Source: Lysobacterales bacterium (lineage in GTDB: Bacteria > Pseudomonadota > Gammaproteobacteria > Xanthomonadales > SZUA-5). From it: DNA of 64,000 bases. Shown here piece by piece: positions 8,730-17,660 of the stretch. The stretch's first letter is position 1, and every line of letters starts with the position of its first letter. The position numbers were made by a program, and so were the translations under genes. The notes below the pieces were generated by a model. The model had not been told where the DNA came from. It searched no databases and saw only the letters and a program-made list of their open reading frames with translations. The stretch covers positions 1-64,000 of the forward strand of contig JALHRS010000018.1 of the NCBI GenBank assembly GCA_022841325.1. Reading direction: 5' to 3'.

Positions 8730-10721
8730 GTGCTCGACGACGTGGAAATCGACAGCGACGACAGTGCCGAGAGCGACGAGGGCGGGAGTTGGTTCAGTCG
8801 CGCCAAGCGTGGGGGACGATCGCTGGGCGCTGGCGCCATCTTCCTGGCCTCACTGGCGCTGCTGTTCTGGAACGAGGGCAACAGCAAGCGTCATAACGAC
8901 GCCCTGCATGAGGCCGCCGACCAGGTCAGTGAAGTCACCGGCGCGGCCATTGATCCTGCACTGGACGGCAAACCCGTTCATCTGAGCGCCCGGGTCAGCA
9001 GTCAGGAGGGCGTGGCCGACCCCTTCTTCGGCATCAAGACGCCCGGCGTTGCGCTGTATCGCGAAGTCATGATGTTCCAGTGGATCGAATACGAAGAAAC
9101 CACCGGCCGCGGGCGCAAGAAGAAGACGACCTACTACTACGACATGGACTGGGATACCGAGTATCACGATTCCAGCCAGTTCGAGGAGCCGCAGGGACAC
9201 GAGAACCCCCGTCCCGATCTGGTCAGCGAACACTTCTTCGCGCCCGACGCCCGTTTCGGCCCCTATCGCTTCGACAGCGAAGACGTCGCCGAACAGGCCT
9301 ACACCGACAATCCGAACCTGCCCGGCAGCCTCGGCAAATGGCCGGCACCGGTCGAACAACTGCCGGCGCTGCCCGGATCGCTGGCCGGCAAGCGCTGGTA
9401 TCGCCTGGACGACGCCACCTATTACCGCGGCGACCAGAACTCCGAGGAAGCCTCCATTGGCGACCTCCACGTCAGCTTCTACGCACTGACCAACGACTTC
9501 CCGCTGAGTCTGCTGGCCGCGCAGCAGGGCGACCGGGTCGTGCCCTATCAGGCCAGCAATGGCGATTCGATCCTGCTCGCGGGCGCCGGCACCCAGGACG
9601 CTGCGGCCATGGTCAAGGCCGAGGAGCGCGCATCAGCCGGGCGCACCAGTCTGTTCCGCACCGTCGGCCTGATCGGCTCGATGATCGGTGCCGCCGGCAT
9701 GGCCAGCTGGCTGGGTGGCATCCTGACCATGATCCCGATCGTCGGCCGCCTGGTCAGCCTGTCGCTGATGATTGCCGGCGCGCTGTTCGGGCTGGTGGCC
9801 GGACTGACCACCATCGTCGTCGGCTGGCTGTCGGCGCGGCCGTGGGTGGCCGCCTTGATCCTGATCGCCATCGGCAGCGCCGTGACCTGGGCCATTCGCA
9901 AGCGCCGCGAGACGCTGGGCAAGCAGCAACGCGCCTCACGCGCGGCGGAACTGGGCGCACGAGCCCGGGACAAAGCGGCGCAGGCCCTGGGCACCGGTCC
10001 GGCGCTGGCGGCCGCGGGCCTCGCTGGTGCGATGCCACCGCCACCGCCTCCGCCTCCGCCCCCTGCCCGGCCGATGGCCCGTGCGAGCGGGAACACGCCG
10101 CGTCCGCAGCAGCCGGCGCCGATGCCACCGCCACCCCCAGCGGCGGGGGAAGAGAGCAAGGAACTGCCGCCGCTGGAATGGACGCCCGGTCTGCTGACAA
10201 CCCAGCCGCCGGCCGTGCGCCCGCGCGCCGAAGCGCCATCGGCAGCGCCGGCCACAAGCCCCGAGCCGGTCGCACGGGCACAGGCCGTGACCAAACCAGT
10301 GCCGGTGGTGCCGGCACCGCCACGGCAACCGCTGTTCGATACGGTGGAGGCACGCCAACCCACGCCGCCGCTATTCGATACCGTGGAGGCACGCCAGCCA
10401 CCGCCGCCGCTGTTCGACAGCGTGCCGCCACGCCCGGCTGCTACGGCCCCGATGTTCGGGACCGTGCCCACCCGGGAAGCGCCACCCTTGTTCGACACCG
10501 TGGAAATGCGCGCGCCAGCGCCGGTCGTGGAAGCGCCGAAGCCAGTGCGGATCGCGCTCGGCAGCAAGGGCGATTATCAGCTCAACAAGATCGTGCGCAA
10601 GCAGGCCGATGGCGGCGAGCAGGTGATCTGCTATGAGCTGATGAAGGCGGGCAAGCCGATCAAGCGCGGCACCCAGGCCGAGGTCAAGGAGACCCTGCGG
10701 CAGGCGCTCGGCGGCGGCTGA
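8730..10721 (+). CDS. TMEM43-family membrane protein with Pro-rich C-terminal extension and repeated PLFDTVEAR motif
   Basis: LFWNEGNSKRHNDALHEAADQV...; multiple TMs; GTG start; polyproline stretch; repeats PPLFDTVEARQP. Confidence 0.8.
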   Translation: MLDDVEIDSDDSAESDEGGSWFSRAKRGGRSLGAGAIFLASLALLFWNEGNSKRHNDALHEAADQVSEVTGAAIDPALDGKPVHLSARVSSQEGVADPFFGIKTPGVALYREVMMFQWIEYEETTGRGRKKKTTYYYDMDWDTEYHDSSQFEEPQGHENPRPDLVSEHFFAPDARFGPYRFDSEDVAEQAYTDNPNLPGSLGKWPAPVEQLPALPGSLAGKRWYRLDDATYYRGDQNSEEASIGDLHVSFYALTNDFPLSLLAAQQGDRVVPYQASNGDSILLAGAGTQDAAAMVKAEERASAGRTSLFRTVGLIGSMIGAAGMASWLGGILTMIPIVGRLVSLSLMIAGALFGLVAGLTTIVVGWLSARPWVAALILIAIGSAVTWAIRKRRETLGKQQRASRAAELGARARDKAAQALGTGPALAAAGLAGAMPPPPPPPPPPARPMARASGNTPRPQQPAPMPPPPPAAGEESKELPPLEWTPGLLTTQPPAVRPRAEAPSAAPATSPEPVARAQAVTKPVPVVPAPPRQPLFDTVEARQPTPPLFDTVEARQPPPPLFDSVPPRPAATAPMFGTVPTREAPPLFDTVEMRAPAPVVEAPKPVRIALGSKGDYQLNKIVRKQADGGEQVICYELMKAGKPIKRGTQAEVKETLRQALGGG

Positions 10722-10835
10722 CGCCAAGCGCGAGGAATGGTGGGATCCCCGGCTGAGCCGCAGGCGCACCCGGGGGCTTTGCGCAGACCGCCCCAGGTGC
10801 GCCTGCGGCTTACCTGGGCTACCGGCTGCCAGGAC

Positions 10836-12101
10836 TCAGTAGCGTCCGGACAAGTCTGGACCTGCAACAGCCGGGCCTGATGTTGCCTGGTGAGGTCGAA
10901 GGCGCAGCGCACCCAGCGCAGCGAGCAGCAAGGTGCCCGTTGCCACCAGCGTGCTCGCCGTCAGACCGGCGGCCGGGATCAGGGCCAGCGCCGCTGCGGC
11001 CAGCACGGTCGCGAGTATCGGCGCGCCCTGCGCCCGGCCCTCGGTCCAGCGCCCCAGCGCCCACAGGCTGAGCAACACCCAGATCGCATAGGCCGTACCG
11101 TAGCTCGGCGGCAGGCCGGGCAACGGTGGTCCGCCATCCAGTGCCAGCGCATGGGCACCGGCGGCAATGAGCAGCGCGAACAGCAGGGCGGCGTAGACGG
11201 CCGCGGCCGAGGTCAGTGGCGGATCGTACTTGCGCGCCGCGGTCAGATCGAAGGGCGGATGCGGCTCGGCAGCCGCCAGATCCGCAGGCTGCCATCCGGG
11301 CGCTTTGAGCCAGACCCGCAGCTTGTCGATCCAGCGCCGCGTGCGCCAGGAATCCCGAGCCAGGGCTGCATAGACTTCGAGGTTGGCCCACAGCGGATCA
11401 TGGCTGCGCAGCGGCTTGCGGGTGCCGTAAACCACTGGATCGTCGTCGCGTTCCTCCTCGAAAGTGCCGAACAGCCGATCCCACAGGATCAGGATTCCGC
11501 CGTAGTTCTTGTCCAGATAGCGCTCGTTGACGCCATGGTGCACCCGATGGTTGGAGGGCGATGCGAACACCCGGTCGAACCAGCCCAGACGCCGGATCTG
11601 CTCGGTGTGTATCCAGTACTGGTAGAGCAGATCGATCAGCGCCACCACCGCAAACACCAGCGGCGGAAAGCCGAGAACGGCCATCGGCAGATAGAAGACC
11701 CAGCCCACCAGGAAGGTGCTGCTGCTCTGGCGCAGTGCGGTGCCGAGGTTGAAGTCCTCGCTCTGGTGATGGACCACGTGCGCGGCCCAGAACAAGGCCA
11801 CCTCATGGCCCAGGCGGTGATGCCAGTAATAGAGAAAATCGTAGAGCAGCAGCCCCAGCACCCACACCCACCAGGCCGTCGCCGGCAGTTCCAGCAACGC
11901 CAGCGACTCGAAGGCCAGCACGTAGATGCCGAAATAGAGCACCCGGGTGTAAAGGCCAGTCACTTGCGAGATGGCACCGAGGCCGACACTGCTGATGGTG
12001 TCGCCGAGGCGATAGACGCGCTGACCGCGGGCATGAGCCACAGCCCATTCCAGCGCCATCAGCGCAAAGAACACCGGTATGGCGTAGACGATCGGATTCA
12101 T
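10836..12101 (-). CDS. Sterol desaturase / fatty acid hydroxylase family membrane protein
   Basis: His boxes HHRLGHE, HVVHHQS, NHRVHHG; start ATG at 12101. Confidence 0.92.
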   Translation of the reverse strand: MNPIVYAIPVFFALMALEWAVAHARGQRVYRLGDTISSVGLGAISQVTGLYTRVLYFGIYVLAFESLALLELPATAWWVWVLGLLLYDFLYYWHHRLGHEVALFWAAHVVHHQSEDFNLGTALRQSSSTFLVGWVFYLPMAVLGFPPLVFAVVALIDLLYQYWIHTEQIRRLGWFDRVFASPSNHRVHHGVNERYLDKNYGGILILWDRLFGTFEEERDDDPVVYGTRKPLRSHDPLWANLEVYAALARDSWRTRRWIDKLRVWLKAPGWQPADLAAAEPHPPFDLTAARKYDPPLTSAAAVYAALLFALLIAAGAHALALDGGPPLPGLPPSYGTAYAIWVLLSLWALGRWTEGRAQGAPILATVLAAAALALIPAAGLTASTLVATGTLLLAALGALRLRPHQATSGPAVAGPDLSGRY

Positions 12102-12207
12102 GCGCGGCAGGTTTTCACGGACTCGTTTTCGATGCAACGCCTGATGGGAACTTCCTTCACCTCGCACGAACGAAACAGTCTGCAACACTCCTGACAGGAC
12201 ATTCGAA

Positions 12208-13173
12208 ATGCGTAAGCAGCTGTTGTTGATTCTGATCCTGTGCCTGCTTCCGGCACTGGCTACGTTTGCGGCTCCGCTCAAACCCAATTCCGGTCTGTGG
12301 TGGGAAGAACCCGTCACCGGCCGCTTCTATTCGGTTGAGATCGCCCCCAGCGGCAAGACCTTCGTCGTCGTTTCCGAATTCGACGAACAGGGCCAGCCGG
12401 TGTGGCGCAGCATGCGTGGCCAGCTGCAGCTGAGCTCCGAAGCCGAGCAACTGGCCGGTGCGCCGCTGGCCAGCTTCAGCGCGCCGCTGATGGATCTGGA
12501 CGGCGCCTGCCCGACTTGCCCGGTCAGCGCTCCCAATGTGCAGCCGAGCCCGCTCGGCGTAGCCCGTATCGTGTTCCTGAGTCATGCCGAAGCCGAATTC
12601 CAGCAGGGCGCCATCCGCCGTCCGCTGCGCTATTTCAGCCCGGCCGACCAGCCCGAGGATTTTCCGGCCGCGCGACTGGCGGGCGCCTACACCTTTGCCG
12701 CTGGCAGCGGCAGCGCGGCGATCGCCCGCGCCGCGGTACTCGAGATTTCGTCGGATGCGGGCTGCGCACGCTTCGACGGCGCCAGGCCGGCGACGGATGC
12801 CATTCTCTTTCGGGGCAACTGCCCGGTTGGCATCTGCGACAGCGCCGCTGGGGGAATTCAGCTCAGCCAGCTGCTGCTGGCGGTGGGTCCCGGAGAGCAC
12901 CCGGAGATTCGCGCCTATCAGCGCAAACTGGCACCCGAGGCCCGGCTGAACCCGACTTGCGGTTCCCTGTTCCCACAGCCCTTCGTATGTACCTGCCCGA
13001 GCACCCACACACTGACCCGGGATCCGGAAACCGGCGCCCAGATCTGCCTCCGGAATGACGCTCCCCTGCTCTGCACCGAGAGCCATCGGATCACCGAGCA
13101 GGCCGGCGTGATTCGCGGGCTGCCGCTGCGTGACGACCAGATCGCCTTCACGCTGTTCCCGACCGAAGATTGA
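12208..13173 (+). CDS. Exported protein with W-module (paralog 1 of tandem pair)
   Basis: Signal peptide MRKQLLLILILCLLPALATFA; LKPNSGLWWEEPVTGRFYSVEIAPSGKTFVVVSEFDEQGQPVW; Cys-rich. Confidence 0.85.
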   Translation: MRKQLLLILILCLLPALATFAAPLKPNSGLWWEEPVTGRFYSVEIAPSGKTFVVVSEFDEQGQPVWRSMRGQLQLSSEAEQLAGAPLASFSAPLMDLDGACPTCPVSAPNVQPSPLGVARIVFLSHAEAEFQQGAIRRPLRYFSPADQPEDFPAARLAGAYTFAAGSGSAAIARAAVLEISSDAGCARFDGARPATDAILFRGNCPVGICDSAAGGIQLSQLLLAVGPGEHPEIRAYQRKLAPEARLNPTCGSLFPQPFVCTCPSTHTLTRDPETGAQICLRNDAPLLCTESHRITEQAGVIRGLPLRDDQIAFTLFPTED

Positions 13174-13243
13174 CAGCGCCTGGCTCGGGTCGAGCGACCA
13201 AGTCGTCGCACGCTCGGGCAGCCAACCCCCATTGAGGTGAGAC

Positions 13244-14212
13244 ATGAACAAGCGCGTATTCCTGATGCTGTGCCTGCTGCTGATGCAAGGGACCGCGTCA
13301 GCTGCTTCGCTGAAACCCAATTCCGGTCTGTGGTGGGAAGAACCCGTCACCGGCCGTTTCTATTCGGTCGAGATCGCCCCCAGCGGCAAGACTTTCGTCG
13401 TGATTTCCGAGTTTGATGAGCAGGGCAAGCCGGTCTGGCGCAGCATGCGCGGCGAGCTTGAATTGAGCTCGGAACAGGAGCAGCGTGCCGGCGCGCCGCT
13501 GGCCCGGCTCACGGCGGCGCTGACGGACATCGATGGCGCCTGCCCCAGCTGTCTGCCGAGCGCGCCGAATGTACGGCCCAGCACGCTCGGTACCGCCACC
13601 ATCGTCTTTACTTCGGGTGCCGAGGCTGAATACCAACAGGGCGCCATCCGTCGGCCGCTGCGCTATTTCACGCCGGCGGATCAGCCGCAGGACTTCCCGA
13701 GCGCGCGCCTGGCGGGCGCCTACGCCCTCGCTATCGGAAAGGGAACAGCCGCCTCGGCCCGCCCGGCAGTGCTGGAGCCGGCGCGCGATCCGGTCTGCGC
13801 CAGCTATCAGGGCGCGAGGCCGCCCGAAGCGGCTGTCCGGCTGCGCGGCAATTGCCCGGCCGGTATCTGCGATAGCGCCAATGGTGGATTGCAGCTCAGT
13901 CAGCTGGAACTGGCCGTCGGTCCGGGCGAGCACCCCGAGATCATTGCCTACCAGCGCACGCTCGCGCCGGAAGCCTATCGGGTTCCTTCCTGCTATTACT
14001 CCTATTTCGGAGCGGGTGGGCTTATCTGCGGCTGCCCGAACGACTACACGCTGACTCCAGCCCAGGTGGTCGGCGGATCGACCTGCATCCGCGACGACGG
14101 TCCCTTCATCTGCACCGAGAGCCATCGGATCACCGAGCAGGCCGGCGTGATTCGCGGGCTGCCGCTGCGTGACGACCAGATGGCCTTCACGCTGTTCCCG
14201 ACCGGGCAGTAG
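13244..14212 (+). CDS. Exported protein with W-module (paralog 2 of tandem pair)
   Basis: Signal peptide MNKRVFLMLCLLLMQGTASA; strongly similar to 12208-13173. Confidence 0.85.
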   Translation: MNKRVFLMLCLLLMQGTASAASLKPNSGLWWEEPVTGRFYSVEIAPSGKTFVVISEFDEQGKPVWRSMRGELELSSEQEQRAGAPLARLTAALTDIDGACPSCLPSAPNVRPSTLGTATIVFTSGAEAEYQQGAIRRPLRYFTPADQPQDFPSARLAGAYALAIGKGTAASARPAVLEPARDPVCASYQGARPPEAAVRLRGNCPAGICDSANGGLQLSQLELAVGPGEHPEIIAYQRTLAPEAYRVPSCYYSYFGAGGLICGCPNDYTLTPAQVVGGSTCIRDDGPFICTESHRITEQAGVIRGLPLRDDQMAFTLFPTGQ

Positions 14213-14320
14213 CAGCGTTGCCACAGCCCTGACCGAAATCACCCCTCGGTCAGGGCCGAGCAAGCAGTCGCCGTGGCTACAGGTGTAGATTGACCGCACC
14301 GATCTGCAGGGGTGCACAGC

Positions 14321-14863
14321 ATGAAACCGATACTCAACGTGGCCGATGCGGCGGAGATGGAGCTGTCCAGCGGCAGCCGATTCGAAACCCGGATGCGCCG
14401 TCTGGCGCAGCCGCTGGGGGCAAAACGCATCGGCAGCAATGTGACCACGGTGCCGCCGGGCAAGGCCGCGTTCCCGCTGCATCATCATTTCGCCAACGAG
14501 GAGCACTTCTTCGTGCTCGCCGGCACCGGCGTGCTGCGCCATGGTGACGAGTGGTTCGACGTGAAGCCGCAGGATTACATCTATTGCGCGCCGGGCGATG
14601 CGCAGTTCGCGCACCAGCTGATCAATACCGGCGATGTGGATCTGGTCTACCTGGCGATCTCGACGATGCGGCTGCCGGAAGTGGTCGGCTACCCCGACAG
14701 CGACAAGACCGGCGTCGCGGTTGCGCCCTTTGGCGAATTGCCGGCACGCTTCCTGCTCGAGAACAAGTTGCGCGACACCCAGGGCTACTGGGATGGCGAG
14801 GACGGTGCGGCGATCGAGCGCATTCTGGGTGCTGAGCCACCCGCCCCGGGTTCAGCCGAGTAG
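14321..14863 (+). CDS. Cupin domain-containing protein
   Basis: PPGKAAFPLHHHFANEEHFFVLAGTGVLRHGDEWFDVKPQDYIYCAPGDAQFAHQ. Confidence 0.9.
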   Translation: MKPILNVADAAEMELSSGSRFETRMRRLAQPLGAKRIGSNVTTVPPGKAAFPLHHHFANEEHFFVLAGTGVLRHGDEWFDVKPQDYIYCAPGDAQFAHQLINTGDVDLVYLAISTMRLPEVVGYPDSDKTGVAVAPFGELPARFLLENKLRDTQGYWDGEDGAAIERILGAEPPAPGSAE

Positions 14864-14946
14864 CTGGACGAAAGCCTGGGCGAAACTGTGGGTATCGCCC
14901 GACCAGCGCACCGAGACGTAGTTGCCGTCGGGAATGCACACAATCT
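14852..14946 (-). pseudogene. C-terminal remnant of a DJ-1/PfpI-like protein
   Basis: Minus-strand VCIPDGNYVSVRWSGDTHSFAQAFVQLLG* with in-frame stop immediately upstream. Confidence 0.4.
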
Positions 14947-15072
14947 ACGCCCGGGCCCGATCTGGCGCACAGCCCGACGTCCCCGCGCGGGGCGATATTG
15001 CGTGTTCTTCAGCATTCACAGCGCCTTGCGGCGCTAAACTGACGCTCACGGGCGTGCATCCAGAGAAGGCTC

Positions 15073-17166
15073 ATGGCACAGCGCAGCAAAGTCGGTCACT
15101 ACGACATCGTCGGCGAACTCGGTCGCGGCGGCATGGGCGTGGTCTACAAGGGCTTCGAGGCCTCGCTCGGGCGCCACGTGGCGATCAAGACCCTGTCCGA
15201 GGCACTGGCCAACGACCCCAGCGTGGTCGAACGCTTCTTCCGCGAAGCGCGCAGCATGGCCCAGCTCAACGATCCGCATATCGTGCAGATCTATTTCGTC
15301 GGCGAAGATCAGGGCCAGCCCTTCTTCGCGATGGAATTCGTCGCCGGCGAATCGCTGAGCCAGCGGCTCAAGCGCGAACATATCCTGGCTCCTTTTGAAG
15401 CGGCGCGCCTGCTGTTGCAGGTGGCGCAGGGGCTGTCGACCGCGCACGACCGTGGCGTGATCCATCGCGACATCAAGCCCGCCAATCTGCTGATCACCGA
15501 GCGCGGCGTGGTCAAGGTGGCCGATTTCGGCATCGCCCTGGCCAGCCAGGACTTCAACAAGAAGTTGACCGGCACCGGCCAGTTCGTCGGCACGCCGGGC
15601 TATCTGTCGCCGGAGGTTTGCCTCGGCAAGCCGGTGGACCAGCGTTCCGACATCTTTGCGCTGGGCATCGTGTTCTTCGAGATGCTGACCGGGCAGACCC
15701 CCTTCCAGGACGAATCGCCGCTGGGAATGATGCTGGAAGTGGTCCAGGCCGACATACCGGATGTGCGTCGCATCAACGACGCCATCGATCCCAGCCTGTC
15801 GGAAATTCTCAAGCGCATGGTCGCCAAGGAACCCGCCGATCGCTACGCCGACTGCCATGAGCTGATCGCCGATCTGGTCGCCGCGGGCGTCAACGCCGCA
15901 ACCCCGGTGACGCCGAGCCGACCGCAGATCAGCGCCCTGGGCGGCACTGCCTTGAACGTGCCGACCCCGCCGCCGCAGATGCGCAGTCCGACACCGGCGC
16001 CGGTCGCTGCACCTGCCTACCAGACCGTGCCCTCGGCCGAGGGTGCGCTGCCGCCGGCTGCGGCGGCGAAGCCCGGGCCGCCGGCTGCGCGGCCGTCCAT
16101 ACTGCCCTGGGCCGCCGCCGTGACCATTCTGCTCGCCGGCGGCGCCGGTGCCGCCTGGTACCTGGGCGGATCCTCGCTGTGGACCAGGACCGACAGCGCG
16201 GCGACGCTCGCCGCGCCTGCGGCAGGCACCAGCGAGCCCGCCACGAGCACAGCTCCAGCAGCGACTGCGGCGGCGACAGCGCCGAGCGCCAACACGGATG
16301 TCGCCGTGGCGCAGGGTACATCTGACCCGGCGCCGACGGCTGTTGCGAACGCACAGGAACCTGCAGCGTCCGCCGCTGCCAGCAGCGCGACTGCGGCCGC
16401 AGCGTCCACCGCTCCGACGCAAGGCGCTGATCTTCCCGCGCAGAGCAGCGCCGTTGCCGCTGACGCAGTTCCCGTCAACCCCACCAGCAACACCGAGCCC
16501 GAGCCGTCTCTGGTCGCCGAACAGGCACCGGCGACAGCGGCGCCGGCGCCCCGAGCCAGTGCACCGGCGACCGATGCCAGCCCGCAATCGGCCGCGATCG
16601 GCGCGCGCCTGGCGGAAATGCGCGAAAACCGTCGCGATCGCCGCGAGGCCATCGCCAACAACGCACCGCGCCAGATCGCCAAGGCCACACCGGCCCCGCC
16701 TGCTGCGCCACCGGCCTATCGCGGACCGCCACGGGTGATCGTGCTCGGTTTCGGTGACCCGGCCGTGGCCGGCACTGCCGAACTGGCCATCGAGGAGGAA
16801 CTCGCTGGCATGGGTCTGGACCTGGTCGATGAGGATCTGATCGGCGGACTGTCCGGCATCGAAGACGGAGCGCCGGACATGGCGCGGCTGCTGGCGGCTG
16901 CAGCCCGTGACGCCGAATTCGTGGTTGCGGTGCGCGTGGTGGCGCTGGGCCAGAGCGAACTGACTTACTACGGGCAGTCGACCACCCAGTACAGCGCCCG
17001 GCTGGAGGTGGCCAGCTACGATGTGCGCAACCGCCGCAAGCTGGGCTCCGGCTGGAATGCGCCGGTCAGCTTCACCCACCTGAATGCCGACTTCAACACC
17101 CGCCAGGCGATGTCGCCGCTGCTGCAGCGCATCGCCCAGGGCCTGGGCGCACGCGGCCGCGGCTGA
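15073..17166 (+). CDS. PknB-like serine/threonine protein kinase with TM segment and Ala/Thr/Pro-rich linker
   Basis: GRGGMGVVYKGFEASLGRHVAIK; VIHRDIKPANLLI; DFGIA; TM ILPWAAAVTILLAGGAGAAWYLGG. Confidence 0.95.
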   Translation: MAQRSKVGHYDIVGELGRGGMGVVYKGFEASLGRHVAIKTLSEALANDPSVVERFFREARSMAQLNDPHIVQIYFVGEDQGQPFFAMEFVAGESLSQRLKREHILAPFEAARLLLQVAQGLSTAHDRGVIHRDIKPANLLITERGVVKVADFGIALASQDFNKKLTGTGQFVGTPGYLSPEVCLGKPVDQRSDIFALGIVFFEMLTGQTPFQDESPLGMMLEVVQADIPDVRRINDAIDPSLSEILKRMVAKEPADRYADCHELIADLVAAGVNAATPVTPSRPQISALGGTALNVPTPPPQMRSPTPAPVAAPAYQTVPSAEGALPPAAAAKPGPPAARPSILPWAAAVTILLAGGAGAAWYLGGSSLWTRTDSAATLAAPAAGTSEPATSTAPAATAAATAPSANTDVAVAQGTSDPAPTAVANAQEPAASAAASSATAAAASTAPTQGADLPAQSSAVAADAVPVNPTSNTEPEPSLVAEQAPATAAPAPRASAPATDASPQSAAIGARLAEMRENRRDRREAIANNAPRQIAKATPAPPAAPPAYRGPPRVIVLGFGDPAVAGTAELAIEEELAGMGLDLVDEDLIGGLSGIEDGAPDMARLLAAAARDAEFVVAVRVVALGQSELTYYGQSTTQYSARLEVASYDVRNRRKLGSGWNAPVSFTHLNADFNTRQAMSPLLQRIAQGLGARGRG

Positions 17167-17251
17167 GTCGCGGGGTGGTTTGAGCTCTCACCCAATGGCT
17201 TGATTCAAGGGCTACGGTGTGGCCTGGTCCGCGCGGCGAGGCTGCGTGCCT

Positions 17252-17320
17252 GTAGGTCCAGACTTGTCTGGACGCTGTCTCATCACCAAGCGAAGAGCGT
17301 CCAGACAAGTCTGGACCTAC
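17252..17320. repeat. Perfect 25-bp inverted pair of family D palindromes
   Basis: GTAGGTCCAGACTTGTCTGGACGCT (17252-17276) and its exact reverse complement (17296-17320), 19-nt loop. Confidence 0.95.
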
Positions 17321-17660
17321 AACAGCGGCATCCGCGCGGGTTCCCCCACAGGCCGTAGCGCGGCTCCGGCGCGCGTGGGCTCGGGTGAGCACAAGCGGGA
17401 ATTCGCGCCGGCGGCCGCGGCTTTGTAAACCGCAAGGCGCCGGGCGCCTCGCGTGTGTCGATCCCGGCTCGATCAAGCCTGTCGACGCGAAGGACCCGGC
17501 CTGCGCTGGTAGTCAGCATAGCGGCGCCGCAGCGCGGCGCCCTCCACAGCAGCCGCAAGAACCAACCGGGGTTCGGTTCATGTAGCGGAACGCTTCGACC
17601 CCCAAAGCCACACTCCTCCATTAGACTGCCCCCCCTCTAGGTTTTTCGGGTGCCCGGTCG

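Noticed and set aside
10020-10100. Proline-codon tract in TMEM43-like gene considered as a separate repeat array
   Set aside because: In-frame polyproline coding sequence, explained by the protein.
15900-16700. Ala/Thr/Pro-rich stretch in the kinase considered as an inserted element
   Set aside because: Typical periplasmic linker composition of PknB-like kinases; frame stays open.
15046-17079. 677-aa minus-strand ORF antisense to the protein kinase, and 17637-19529 antisense to speA
   Set aside because: GC third-position shadow ORFs; sense genes are unambiguous.
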